Made by a program: the position numbers and the translations under genes
Part shown: in pieces, positions 49,660-58,380 of the stretch
Position numbering within the stretch: the stretch's first letter is position 1
Layout: each line of letters opens with the position of its first letter
The notes under the pieces: generated by a model
What the model saw: only the letters and a program-made list of their open reading frames with translations
The model's database searches: none
What the model was told of the DNA's origin: nothing
Assembly: GCF_004799405.1 (NCBI RefSeq)
Contig: NZ_SSMW01000135.1
Location: 1 to 64,000 of the forward strand
Direction: 5' to 3'
Source: Bradyrhizobium sp.
GTDB lineage: Bacteria > Pseudomonadota > Alphaproteobacteria > Rhizobiales > Xanthobacteraceae
Length of the DNA: 64,000 nucleotides

Positions 49660-50631
49660 TCAATGCAGCCGCGGGCCCTTAAGCAGCCGGGTGCGGTCGG
49701 TTGAGGCCAGCACCACATCGAAGGTGACGCCTTCGTGGTAGACGGTGAGCGGCACGTCGACCCCGGCGGGCCCGAGCGACCAGAGTTTTCGGTAGAATTG
49801 CGTCTGGCTCGCGACCTTCTCGCCATTCACCGCCAGGATGACGTCGCCGGCCTTGAGTTCGGCGCGCGCGGCGGGCCCTTTCGCGGAAATGCCGACCACC
49901 ACGACCTTGTTCTCGATCTCGGCCGAGAGGATCCCGAGCCATGGCCGCGCCGGCTGGTTGACGCGGCCGAATTTGCGCAGATCATCCAGCACCGGCTTCA
50001 ACAGATCGATCGGCACGATCATGTTGACATGCTCGGCGTTGCCCTCGCGTTCGCGCTCGAGCTGGAGCGAGCCGATACCGATCAGTTCGCCGCGGCTTGA
50101 GATCATTCCGGTGCCGCCCCAGTTCGGATGAGCAGGATGGGTGAAGATCGCCTGGTCCAGCAGATACTCCCAGTAACCGGCGAATTCCTGCTTGGCGACG
50201 ATGTGGCTGGCGACCGACCGCGTGCGTCCACCGGCGCCGCCGACCACCACGCGATCGCCGATCTGGGCCTCCGCCGAGGAACCCAGCGGCAGCGGATCGA
50301 GATCGATGCGGCCAAGCGCCTGCACCAGGCCGAAACCCGTGGTGGAATCGGAGCCGAGCGCATGGCCCTCCACCACCCGCCCGTCGCCGAGATGCAACCA
50401 CACCGATTCGGCTTCGGTGATCAGGTAACCGATGGTCAGCACCAGCCCATCGTCGATCACCACGCCATTGCCGGCGCGTTCGGTGCCTAGACTGTCGGCG
50501 CTAAAGGCGTCGGCGGGGATGATCGAATGCAGGCCGACCACGGAAGAAAGTACGCGATCGAGATCGAAGCTGTAATCGCCCGGGCGCGGCTGGTTCGCCG
50601 GCGGCACTTTCCATTCGGTCAGCTGGGGCAT
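49660..50631 (-). CDS. S1C (DegP/HtrA-type) protease homologue lacking the catalytic triad, with PDZ domain
   Basis: 323 residues: a trypsin-like domain followed by a PDZ domain (GPAARAELKAGDVILAVNGEKV). Active-site positions are changed: the region normally TAGHV is LTIGYLI (His replaced by Tyr) and the serine stretch normally GNSGGP is NWGGTGM (no Ser). The Asp stretch DSTTGFGLV is retained in outline. It is thus probably not a protease but a binding or scaffolding relative. No signal peptide. ATG 50631 has AGGAG 8 nt upstream. The esterase gene follows in the same direction. Confidence 0.83.
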   Translation of the reverse strand: MPQLTEWKVPPANQPRPGDYSFDLDRVLSSVVGLHSIIPADAFSADSLGTERAGNGVVIDDGLVLTIGYLITEAESVWLHLGDGRVVEGHALGSDSTTGFGLVQALGRIDLDPLPLGSSAEAQIGDRVVVGGAGGRTRSVASHIVAKQEFAGYWEYLLDQAIFTHPAHPNWGGTGMISSRGELIGIGSLQLEREREGNAEHVNMIVPIDLLKPVLDDLRKFGRVNQPARPWLGILSAEIENKVVVVGISAKGPAARAELKAGDVILAVNGEKVASQTQFYRKLWSLGPAGVDVPLTVYHEGVTFDVVLASTDRTRLLKGPRLH

Positions 50632-50821
50632 GAAGGGTCTCCTGGCCAATCAGGTGCGCATGTTCCTCGCAAATTCCAGCGAACGGGGGCGCGCGAAGCA
50701 TATCGCGATCTTACGTCGCAAATGGCGATCTTGAAAGTCTCGCGATACGATGATGTCATCGCCGCGGCGCCACGAAAAAGCCTCGCGTCGTTCTCGGCCG
50801 TACCGTCGGAGCTGAAGGAAA

Positions 50822-51514
50822 ATGGCATTTCGTGTCTTGATCATCGGTGGCACTGGGCAGGTGGGAGCTGCGGTGGTGCGCGCGCTGGCCGCAGAGCCGT
50901 CCTGCGCTGAAGTCGTGATGGTCAATCGCAGGGCGATTTCTCTCACCGCTGATCCCCGTGTGCGGCAGGTGATCTTGGATACGGCAGCTGCCCAGTTTCC
51001 GGCAGAAGTGACCAGGCTTGCGCAGAGCTTGGTTACGCAAGGCGATCCTGTCTACGGGGCATCCTGTGTTGGCGTCGGTAAAGGCAGCATGAAGTGGAGC
51101 GAGGAGGAATTAAAGGCCCTCGAAATTGGCGTGGTCGGCGGCTTTGCCCGCGGTTGTCAGGCTGGGGGTATCACGCGATTTTCTCTGCTATCGGCAGCCG
51201 GAAGCACCGCGAAAAGCAGGATTCGCTATGTGCGGATCATGGGGTTGAAAGAAGAAACGGTCCAAGGAATAGGCTTCCAACGCCTGGCAATTTTTCGTCC
51301 GGGAGTTATCGCAGGCAATGCTCACACGCCGCGCTATGCAGCCTGGTTGGGGCGTCTGATTCCGGGACCATTTGGCACGATTGAGCAGGACGATATCGGG
51401 CGCGCCTTTGTCGCTGAATTCATCAATAGCTCGGCCTCGAACGGGGTTGTGTATCTCGACAACCGGGCGATGAGACAAAGGTCTCGTGCGCATAATAATC
51501 CACTTTTGACCTAG
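50822..51514 (+). CDS. NAD(P)-binding short-chain reductase-like protein (HTATIP2 type)
   Basis: 230 residues. A Rossmann start (VLIIGGTGQVGAAVVRAL) and acid/basic selection at the second strand (VMVNRR), then SLLSAAGS and the YVRIMGLKEETVQGIGFQRLAIFRPGVIAG segment, where the catalytic Tyr-x-x-x-Lys is represented by R-YVRIMGLKE. This layout fits the atypical SDRs related to HTATIP2/TIP30 and semialdehyde-type epimerases. The activity is unknown. AAGGA lies just before the ATG. It is divergent from the protease-like gene. Confidence 0.78.
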   Translation: MAFRVLIIGGTGQVGAAVVRALAAEPSCAEVVMVNRRAISLTADPRVRQVILDTAAAQFPAEVTRLAQSLVTQGDPVYGASCVGVGKGSMKWSEEELKALEIGVVGGFARGCQAGGITRFSLLSAAGSTAKSRIRYVRIMGLKEETVQGIGFQRLAIFRPGVIAGNAHTPRYAAWLGRLIPGPFGTIEQDDIGRAFVAEFINSSASNGVVYLDNRAMRQRSRAHNNPLLT

Positions 51515-51627
51515 GAGCGCCGGAGATTTGGAATCAGGCGACGGTTTTGCTGTCAAAATCCGTGTCACCCTCGTGATGGATGACCGTCTGATGTGTCGGG
51601 CTGGGGCCCATGCGCGCCGGCCACCTG

Positions 51628-52185
51628 TTACGGATCGAGCTCGGTATCCCAGTATAAATAGTCCAGCCAGCTATCGTGCAGATAGTTCGGCGGGAACAGC
51701 CGGCCGTTGCGGTGCAGTTGATGCACCGTCGGCGCGAACGGCGGCTGCCGCGGGAACATCCGCGCCTGCTGCGGGGTCAGATTGCCCTTGCGCAGGTTGC
51801 AGGGCGAACACGCCGCGACCACGTTCTCCCAGGTGGTCTGGCCGCCCTTGCTGCGCGGGAGGATGTGATCGAAAGTGAGGTCGTCGTCGGCCGAGCAATA
51901 CTGGCAGACGAAACGGTCGCGCAGGAACACGTTGAACCGGGTGAAGGCGGGATGCGTGGTCGGCTTGACGAAGGATTTTAGCGACACCACGCTCGGCAGT
52001 TGAATCTCGAACGATGGGCTGCGCACCGCGCGGTCGTAGTGCTCGACGATGTTGACCCGATCGAGGAACACCGCCTTGATCGCGTCCTGCCATGACCAGA
52101 GCGACAACGGATAATAACTGAGCGGCCGGAAATCCGCATTCAGCACCAATACCGGCCAACCGCCTTGCGAGACATGTGCGTTCAA
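51628..52185 (-). CDS. HNH endonuclease family protein
   Basis: 185 residues. The core is an HNH nuclease: FVCQYCSADDDLTFDHILPRSKGG, TTWENVVAACSPCNLRKGN, with two CxxC pairs that bind a structural zinc and the DH dyad. It begins HVSQGGWPVLVLNADFRPLSYYPLS, the constant N-terminus of a core-genome family in alphaproteobacteria whose role is unknown. TTG 52185 is preferred because GGAGGC sits 5 nt upstream; ATG 52203 lacks a ribosome-binding site and lies in a repeat. Confidence 0.85.
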   Translation of the reverse strand: MNAHVSQGGWPVLVLNADFRPLSYYPLSLWSWQDAIKAVFLDRVNIVEHYDRAVRSPSFEIQLPSVVSLKSFVKPTTHPAFTRFNVFLRDRFVCQYCSADDDLTFDHILPRSKGGQTTWENVVAACSPCNLRKGNLTPQQARMFPRQPPFAPTVHQLHRNGRLFPPNYLHDSWLDYLYWDTELDP

Positions 52186-52198
52186 GTAACGCCTCCAG

Positions 52199-52244
52199 AG
52201 CATTTTCCGGCAAAGTGGGAACCGGTTTGCCGCAAGAAAATGCT
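52199..52244. repeat. REP-like inverted repeat, unit 1
   Basis: AGCATTTTC (52199-52207) and GAAAATGCT (52236-52244) flank an inner GGCAAA/TTTGCC pair and the ACCGGTTTGCCGCAAG core. It looks like the dispersed intergenic palindromes of Bradyrhizobium-type genomes and forms a tandem with the next unit. Confidence 0.65.
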
Positions 52245-52260
52245 CCCAATTATAACTTGC

Positions 52261-52305
52261 GCGTACTCATTTCGCAAAACCGGTACTCACTTTTGCGGAG
52301 TACGC
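52261..52305. repeat. REP-like inverted repeat, unit 2
   Basis: GCGTACTC (52261-52268) pairs with GAGTACGC (52298-52305), with inner CGCAAAA/TTTTGCG arms and a central ACCGGT. The unit shares its GCAAAACCGGT core with unit 1. Confidence 0.65.
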
Positions 52306-52492
52306 GCGAGCCCCCATGTGAGCTGCGAAGCAGCGTGAGTTGACATACTATAGGCAGCGTGACGGGATTGTGAAGAGCGTTCCGGGGCTTATCCGACGCC
52401 GCGCCGGTTCGCATCCCGATTGCATATCCGGCATGAAGACCGCTAAATCGGGGCTGGCGGCGCGTTTGGGCCGCGGATGGACGCAAAGCGAC

Positions 52493-54253
52493 ATGGCCCC
52501 GACGTCCCGTTATCTCGAAGCCCCGCGCCGGTTACGGGCGTTCGTCCGCGCGCACGAAACGAGCCTGGTCGTCCTTGCAGCGCTGATCGGAACCATCGGC
52601 GGATTGGTGGTCGTTGCGATGAGCGTCGCGGTCGCCGCTCTCCACGCGCTATTGTTCAACATTTCGATCCGGGAACGTCTTTCAAGCCAGGACAGCATTG
52701 AGCCGCTGCGTGCCCTTTTGGTGCCGAGCCTCGGCGGGTTGTTGCTGGGGGTAGTGTTCCTGCTCTTGCTGCGATGGCGGCCGGCGCGCGAAATCGATCC
52801 GATCGAAGCCAATGCCCTCCATGGCGGACGGATGTCGTTTCGCGGCAGCGTCATCGTGGCCTTGCAGACGATCTGGTCCAGCGGCGTCGGCGCCTCGGTC
52901 GGACTTGAAGCAGGATATACCCAGCTTGCCAGCGGCCTTGCCGCCTCGCTCGGCCGCGGCTTTCATCTGCGCCGCGTCGATCAGCGCATCATGGTCGGCT
53001 GTGGTGCCGCGGCCGCGATTGCCGGCGCGTTCGGGGCACCGCTGGCCGGCGCGTTCTATGCCTTTGAGCTAGTGATCGGGGGATACACCCCGGCCAGCCT
53101 GACGCCGGTGGGAATCGCCGCGGTGGCGGGCTATTTCATGACCCATGGATTTGCGGCGCTGTCGATGGGCATCGGCATCGGCCCGGTCGGCGATATCCTC
53201 GGGCGCGATCTTGCCATCGCCGCGCTGCTCGGGATCCTGTCGGCGCTGGTCGGCATCGGCATTATGCGCGGCGTGGCGCTGTGCGAGACGCTGCTGGCTA
53301 AGAGCCGAATCTGGCCGCCGTTGCGCACCGCGTTTGGCGGTCTCGGCGTCGGCCTGCTCGCATTGCTGACGCCGCAAGTGATGTCGTCGGGGCATGGCGC
53401 GCTGCATTTTTCCAACATCGTTTCGCTGCCGTTGAAGGTTATTGCGGGCGTGTTCGTGCTGAAGGCGATCGCCTCCGTGATATCGCTGGGCAGCGGCTTT
53501 CGCGGCGGATTGTTTTTTGCCACGCTGTTTCTGGGGGCGCTTGGCGGCCGGCTGTTCAGCGCCGGCTTTGACACGATCTGGCCGGGTCTCGACCTCGATC
53601 CGAATGTCTACGCGATCATCGGCATGAGTGCGCTATCGGCCTCGGTGATCGGCGGCCCGCTGACGATGTCGTTCATCGCACTGGAATCGACCGGCAATCT
53701 CTGGCTCACCACCGCCGTGCTGGTCGCGGTCATGATCTCGACGATGATCACCCGCGAGCTGTTCGGTTACTCGTTCGCGACTTGGCGATTCCATCTGCGC
53801 GGCGAAACCATCCGCAGTGCCGCGGATATCGGCTGGATCCGCGATCTCACGGTTCGGAGCCTGATGCGGCCGGACGTGGCCACCGTGGACGCCAATATCG
53901 GGATCGAGGAATTTCGCGGCAAATTCCCGCTGGGATCCAAGACCCAGGTGGTCGCGGTCGATCCCGAGGGCCATTATGTCGGGCTGGCGGTGGTGGCCGA
54001 CGCGCACGCACCGGACATCGAGGCGACCAGCGCTCTTGCCGGCCTGCTGCATTACCGCGATGTCGTGCTGCATCCGGCCATGAACATCCAGGAAGCCATC
54101 GCGATTTTCGACGCCGCGGAAGCCGAATCGCTGGCGGTGGTCGAACCCGGCGCCGAACATTGGCCGATCGGAATCCTCACCGAAGCCCACGCGATGCGGC
54201 GCTATGCGGAGGAATCCGAGCGGCGGCGGCGCGAGGCCGTCGGCGAGTTCTAA
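52493..54253 (+). CDS. ClC-family chloride channel/transporter with CBS domains
   Basis: 586 residues with about ten membrane helices. ClC selectivity-filter elements appear in modified form: SSGVGASVGLEAGYTQLAS (usually GxGxxxGREGP), GAFGAPLAGAFYAFE (GxFxAP-like) and GSGFRGGLFFATLFLGALGG (GxFxP). The cytoplasmic C-terminus (about 450 on) carries a CBS pair beginning LTVRSLMRPDVATVD. The changed filter means ion choice and exchange versus channel mode cannot be predicted. The start is uncertain: the frame is open to 52340 and 52433. The TctC gene begins 28 nt later. Confidence 0.88.
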   Translation: MAPTSRYLEAPRRLRAFVRAHETSLVVLAALIGTIGGLVVVAMSVAVAALHALLFNISIRERLSSQDSIEPLRALLVPSLGGLLLGVVFLLLLRWRPAREIDPIEANALHGGRMSFRGSVIVALQTIWSSGVGASVGLEAGYTQLASGLAASLGRGFHLRRVDQRIMVGCGAAAAIAGAFGAPLAGAFYAFELVIGGYTPASLTPVGIAAVAGYFMTHGFAALSMGIGIGPVGDILGRDLAIAALLGILSALVGIGIMRGVALCETLLAKSRIWPPLRTAFGGLGVGLLALLTPQVMSSGHGALHFSNIVSLPLKVIAGVFVLKAIASVISLGSGFRGGLFFATLFLGALGGRLFSAGFDTIWPGLDLDPNVYAIIGMSALSASVIGGPLTMSFIALESTGNLWLTTAVLVAVMISTMITRELFGYSFATWRFHLRGETIRSAADIGWIRDLTVRSLMRPDVATVDANIGIEEFRGKFPLGSKTQVVAVDPEGHYVGLAVVADAHAPDIEATSALAGLLHYRDVVLHPAMNIQEAIAIFDAAEAESLAVVEPGAEHWPIGILTEAHAMRRYAEESERRRREAVGEF

Positions 54254-54281
54254 ATCTGCGTACCTATCCCGGAGGAACTCC

Positions 54282-55259
54282 ATGCGTAGACTGCTGGCGA
54301 TGACTGTCCCGGCTCTGCTTGGGCTGGCGTGGAGCGGCATCGCCGCGGCGCAGACCTATCCGACCCATCCGATCACCATGATCGTGCCATTCCCCGCCGG
54401 CGGCGCCACCGACACGCTGGCGCGATACCTCGCCGAACAGATGCGCGGAATTCTCGGCCAACCCGTCATCATCGAGAACATCGGCGGGGCAGCCGGCAGT
54501 ATCGGCGTCAGCCGCGCCGTCCGCTCGCCCGCCGATGGCTACACGCTGAGCATCGGCACTTCGACCACGCACATGCTGACCGGCGGCCTCTACGCGCTGC
54601 CGTTCAACCTGTTGAAGGACCTCGAGCCGATCATCCTGATCGGTAGCGAACCGCTGCTGATCGTCGGCAAGAAGAGCCTGCCGGCGGATGATTTGAAGGG
54701 GTTGATTGCCTGGCTCAAGGCCAATCCCGACAAAGCATCGGTTGGCATCGCCGGCGTCGGCGCGACCGGTCAACTCGCCGGACTCTCGTTTCAGAAGCAG
54801 ACCGGGACCAAATTCCAGTTCGTGCCGTATCGCGGCAATGGTCCTGCGATGCAGGACCTGCTGGCCGAACATATCGATTTGATGATCGAACCGTCGTCCA
54901 ATTTCAGGTCGCTGCTTTCGGCCGGCAGCGTCAAGCCGTTTGCCATCACCGGCATGGCGCGGCTGCCGGCATTGCCCGATATTCCGACTGCGGACGAGGC
55001 GGGTTTGCCGGGCTTCTTCGCCTCGCTCTGGTACGGGCTTTGGGTGCCGAAGGGGACGTCAAAAGACGTCATCGCGCAGCTGAACGCCACCATGTCGCAA
55101 CTGCTTGCCAGTCCGCCGGTGAAGCAGCGCTTCCAGGATTTTGGCATCCAGATCGCGCCGCTCGACCAGCAATCGCCGGAGGCCTTGGCAGCGTTCCAGA
55201 AGGCCGAGGCCGAACGCTGGTGGCCGATCATCAAGGCGGCCAATCTCAAGGCCGAATGA
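54282..55259 (+). CDS. Tripartite tricarboxylate transporter receptor (TctC/Bug type)
   Basis: 325 residues. A signal peptide (LLAMTVPALLGLAWSGIAAA) precedes a Bug-type binding protein: YPTHPITMIVPFPAGGATDTLARYLAEQM, QPVIIENIGGAAGSIG, VPYRGNGPAMQDLLAEHIDLM and PALPDIPTADEAGLPG are the family blocks. It binds a carboxylate-type ligand in the periplasm. The TctA/TctB membrane genes are not next to it, which is usual for orphan Bug proteins. GGAGGAACTCC precedes the ATG. Confidence 0.92.
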   Translation: MRRLLAMTVPALLGLAWSGIAAAQTYPTHPITMIVPFPAGGATDTLARYLAEQMRGILGQPVIIENIGGAAGSIGVSRAVRSPADGYTLSIGTSTTHMLTGGLYALPFNLLKDLEPIILIGSEPLLIVGKKSLPADDLKGLIAWLKANPDKASVGIAGVGATGQLAGLSFQKQTGTKFQFVPYRGNGPAMQDLLAEHIDLMIEPSSNFRSLLSAGSVKPFAITGMARLPALPDIPTADEAGLPGFFASLWYGLWVPKGTSKDVIAQLNATMSQLLASPPVKQRFQDFGIQIAPLDQQSPEALAAFQKAEAERWWPIIKAANLKAE

Positions 55260-55375
55260 AGCGGCCGGTTCCATGAACAAATGGCAACGATCCTGACATG
55301 GCGCCGGAAGACTCCGGCCGCGTCGAACTGGCGTGCGGAGTGGCGCGACCTATATCCCTCGTAGAGGAGGCCGCC

Positions 55376-55498
55376 ATGTTCAAGGTCGCCGTCATTGTCT
55401 TCGCACTCGCCGTCTCGGGCTTGATGCTGTGGATCGCCCACGAGAACGCGAACTTTGCCCAGCTGCCGCATGCGGTGCTGGTCAAGCGCGCGGTGTAA
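55376..55498 (+). CDS. Small membrane peptide (40 residues)
   Basis: A 40-residue product with one membrane segment (MFKVAVIVFALAVSGLMLWI) and a polar tail ending in RAV. GAGGAGG lies 6 nt before the ATG at 55376, a strong ribosome-binding site that supports translation. The upstream extension to 55298 is unlikely. No family recognised. Confidence 0.6.
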   Translation: MFKVAVIVFALAVSGLMLWIAHENANFAQLPHAVLVKRAV

Positions 55499-55504
55499 GA
55501 TCGT

Positions 55505-56473
55505 TCAAACCTTTTCCAGTTTCTGCAGGCAGCGGACCACGGCAACCTCCGCCGGCATCGGCGTGTCCGGAAAGCTGGTCTTCCAGTCGGTGACGCCGAC
55601 TTCACCGACATAGATGTCGCCCCTTGAATCCATCGCGATGCCGTGCGGCGCCAGGAACTTGCCGGTCTCGATGCCCGGACCATGCTCGCCGCCGAGCCGC
55701 GCGATGCGGTTGCCTTTTGAATCGACGAAGCTCAGCCGCGGGCCCAGGTTCGGCAGCCTTCGATTGACCGCCATGCCGGGGCCGAGTTCGCCGATAATGA
55801 AAACAGGCGCCTTGCCGCCGCAGCAATGCAGCGCACAGGGCCGGTGCAGGTTGTTCCACTGCGTCTCGTACTTGCCGTTGCCGTCGAACACCTGGACGCG
55901 GTGGTTCTCGCGGTCGGCGACATAGACCCAGCCGTCGGCGTCGGTGACGATGTTGTGGACGATATTGAACTGGCCGGGATCGGTGCCGGACTCGCCCCAG
56001 GTTTTGATCAGCTTTCCGTCCGGGGTGTACTTGTGGACGCAGGCATTGCCGTAGCCGTCCGACACATAGATCTCGCCTTTGGGCGAAAGCGCGGTGTGGG
56101 TGCAGCGGTGGAACGGCTCGCCGCTCATGAAGGGCGCCGGCTGGTGCGGGATGCCGATGGTCAGCAGTACCTTGCCGCCGGTCGAGCACTTGCGCACGGT
56201 ATGGTCGCCGTCATCGGTGCAGTAGAGATTGTCGTCGCCGTCGATATGCAGCCCATGCGCGCGGCTGAACAGCCCTTCGCCCCAGCTGGTGATGAAATTA
56301 CCGTCGCGATCCAGCACCACCATCGGATGGACGCCGCGATTGAAGACGTAGATGCGATCCTTGCTGTCGACCGCGACGGAAGCAACGTCGGTGAGATGCC
56401 AGCCGCCGGGAAGCCTGGCCCAGTTCTCCGCCACGCGGTAGCGATGCTCGCCTGCGCCCAGAATGGTCGGCAT
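55505..56473 (-). CDS. NHL-repeat beta-propeller protein (peptidyl-amidating lyase-like)
   Basis: 322 residues built from NHL repeats: DVASVAVDSKDRIYVFNRG, PFMSGEPFHRCTHTALSPKGEIYVSDGYGN, NIVHNIVTDADGWVYVADRENHRVQVFD, LAPHGIAMDSRGDIYVGEV. The order and the HPMVVLDRDGNF, RAHGLHIDGDDNLYCTDDGDHTV segments resemble peptidyl-alpha-hydroxyglycine alpha-amidating lyases, whose propeller binds zinc through His residues. The bacterial members have no known substrate. No signal peptide from ATG 56473, which has AGGGAG upstream. It is 47 nt behind the flavin monooxygenase on the same strand, so the two are probably co-expressed. Confidence 0.8.
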   Translation of the reverse strand: MPTILGAGEHRYRVAENWARLPGGWHLTDVASVAVDSKDRIYVFNRGVHPMVVLDRDGNFITSWGEGLFSRAHGLHIDGDDNLYCTDDGDHTVRKCSTGGKVLLTIGIPHQPAPFMSGEPFHRCTHTALSPKGEIYVSDGYGNACVHKYTPDGKLIKTWGESGTDPGQFNIVHNIVTDADGWVYVADRENHRVQVFDGNGKYETQWNNLHRPCALHCCGGKAPVFIIGELGPGMAVNRRLPNLGPRLSFVDSKGNRIARLGGEHGPGIETGKFLAPHGIAMDSRGDIYVGEVGVTDWKTSFPDTPMPAEVAVVRCLQKLEKV

Positions 56474-56520
56474 GTGTTTCTCCCTTTTTCCCTCTCCCGC
56501 AAGGGGAGAAGGGAAGAAAG

Positions 56521-58287
56521 TCAGACCGCCTTCGCCAGCAACCCTTGCTCGATCGCCTTGATCTGCAGCGCCAGATATTTCGAGTTGATCCGGCATTGCG
56601 CCAAGCCGCCGGCGATGAACCAGAGACCGGGCTGCGCGGTGCGGGTGAACATGTTGCGCATTTCCTGGTCGTCGCCAAAACCCCAGATCGGGCCGATGCG
56701 CTTGGCAACATCATCGCCGAACAGTTTGCGCACCAGTTCCTCCCAGCGCCGGTAGCCGGTCGCCAGCACGATCAGGTCGGCGGCAAGCATCGTGCCATCG
56801 CGCATCCGCGCGCCTTCCGCGACGAACCCTTCGATATCGGAAAACTGGACGAGGCCGATCTCGCCCGAGATCACGAGATCGGAGCAGCCGACGTTGAAAT
56901 AGTAGCCGCCGCCGCGGGTAAGATATTTGAACTGCCAGCCGGTGCCGTCCTCGCCGTAGTCGAGCTTGAATCCCCGGCGCTGCAGGCCCTCGAGCAGGTC
57001 CTTGTCCAGTTCCTTCGACTGGTCCGTCACCAGCCGGTGGCTTTTTCGCGCCAGCGACAGCGGCATCGAGGTCGCGATCAGGTCGTTGTCGTCGACCGTG
57101 CCTTCGTTATACGGCGAGTAGACCAGTTGCGCCGACGGTTCGATGCTGACGATCAGCGTCGGACTGCGCTGCACCAGCGTGACCTCGGCGCCGCTTGAAT
57201 ACAGATCCTGCGCGATGTCGTGGCCGCTGTTGCCGGTGCCGATCACCAGCGCCTTCTTGCCGGTCCAGTCCTCGCCGTCGCTGTAACGGCTGGAATGAAC
57301 GATCGTGCCGGCGAAATTCTTCAGCGACGGGATATCCGGCAAATTCGGAATGCCGCTCACGCCGGTGGCCATCACGACGTTACGCGGATGCATCCGGCGC
57401 CGGCTGCCGTCCGCCCGGCGCAGCGTCACGGTCCAGCGCTGCTGTTGTTCGTCGTAGCTGCCGCCTTCGAATTCGGTGCCGGTCCAGAAATCGAGTTCCA
57501 TGCTTTCGACATAGGCCTCGAACCAGTTGGCGAGCTTGTCCTTGGGAATGTAGGTCGGCCAGTTCGGCGGAAACGGCATGTAGGGCAGGTGGTTGACCTG
57601 CACCTGGTTGTGCAGCGTCAGCGCGTGATAGCGATTGCGCCAGTTGTCGCCGATCCGCGCCTCGCGGTCGACGATCAGGGTGTCGACCTGCAACTGCTTC
57701 AGCCGGGCCGCGATCGACAATCCGGACTGGCCGCCGCCGACGACGAGAACGACGGGATCGCGGTCGGCATATTCGCCGGCGGCTTTACGCAAATCGAGCC
57801 AGTTGGGGCCGCGGAAATCGCGCGAATAGGCGTTGCCGCGCGGCCGCGCCGTGCCGAGCTGTTCCTCGAAGCCTTTCAGTTCTTCCAGCGCGGTAAGCAG
57901 CGTCCACGCCTTTAGCCGGTTGCCGTCGGCGCTATCCGGAATCAGCCGCAGGATTCCGCTGCCGCGCCCTTCCGTGGTTTCGAACCGGAAGATCGACTCG
58001 ATTGCCTGGGTGCCCGCGCGCGCCACCTTGCGGGGTGCGGCCCGATCGGGATCGAGGCTGAAGCCGGCCGGCCCGGCTCGACCGCTATGGGCTTTCAACG
58101 CCGCAACGATGGCTTCGCGGCCGCCGATCGTGGTGAAGCGCCACGTCAGGGCCAGCACGTCGCGCCAATGGCTGTCGGGATGAAACAGGCTGTTCAGCAA
58201 GGCATCGTCGGACTTGGCGAGGGCGTCTTCGAACCGCGCCAGCCAATTCTCGGTGGCGATCGAAATGTCATCCGTTTTGTCGAGCAT
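56521..58287 (-). CDS. Flavin-dependent monooxygenase (FMO/Baeyer-Villiger type) with SnoaL-like N-terminus
   Basis: 588 residues. An N-terminal SnoaL-like fold (FEDALAKSDDALLNSLFHPDSHWRDVLALTW) is followed by a flavin monooxygenase: FAD motif VLVVGGGQSGLSIAARL, the YHALTLHNQVQVNHLPYMPFP region typical of the group, the NADPH motif VIGTGNSGHDIAQDL and a late ATGYRRW. It oxygenates a small organic substrate using NADPH and oxygen, identity unknown. It precedes the NHL propeller gene in the same direction. Confidence 0.88.
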   Translation of the reverse strand: MLDKTDDISIATENWLARFEDALAKSDDALLNSLFHPDSHWRDVLALTWRFTTIGGREAIVAALKAHSGRAGPAGFSLDPDRAAPRKVARAGTQAIESIFRFETTEGRGSGILRLIPDSADGNRLKAWTLLTALEELKGFEEQLGTARPRGNAYSRDFRGPNWLDLRKAAGEYADRDPVVLVVGGGQSGLSIAARLKQLQVDTLIVDREARIGDNWRNRYHALTLHNQVQVNHLPYMPFPPNWPTYIPKDKLANWFEAYVESMELDFWTGTEFEGGSYDEQQQRWTVTLRRADGSRRRMHPRNVVMATGVSGIPNLPDIPSLKNFAGTIVHSSRYSDGEDWTGKKALVIGTGNSGHDIAQDLYSSGAEVTLVQRSPTLIVSIEPSAQLVYSPYNEGTVDDNDLIATSMPLSLARKSHRLVTDQSKELDKDLLEGLQRRGFKLDYGEDGTGWQFKYLTRGGGYYFNVGCSDLVISGEIGLVQFSDIEGFVAEGARMRDGTMLAADLIVLATGYRRWEELVRKLFGDDVAKRIGPIWGFGDDQEMRNMFTRTAQPGLWFIAGGLAQCRINSKYLALQIKAIEQGLLAKAV

Positions 58288-58380
58288 TCGCGGTCTCGCA
58301 CCCAGCCGTCTTTGCAGCGTTTTCCCTGACCTTTAAAACCTATACCCTTTGAGATCGTGCAGAAAGGGCGGGCCGCGCAT

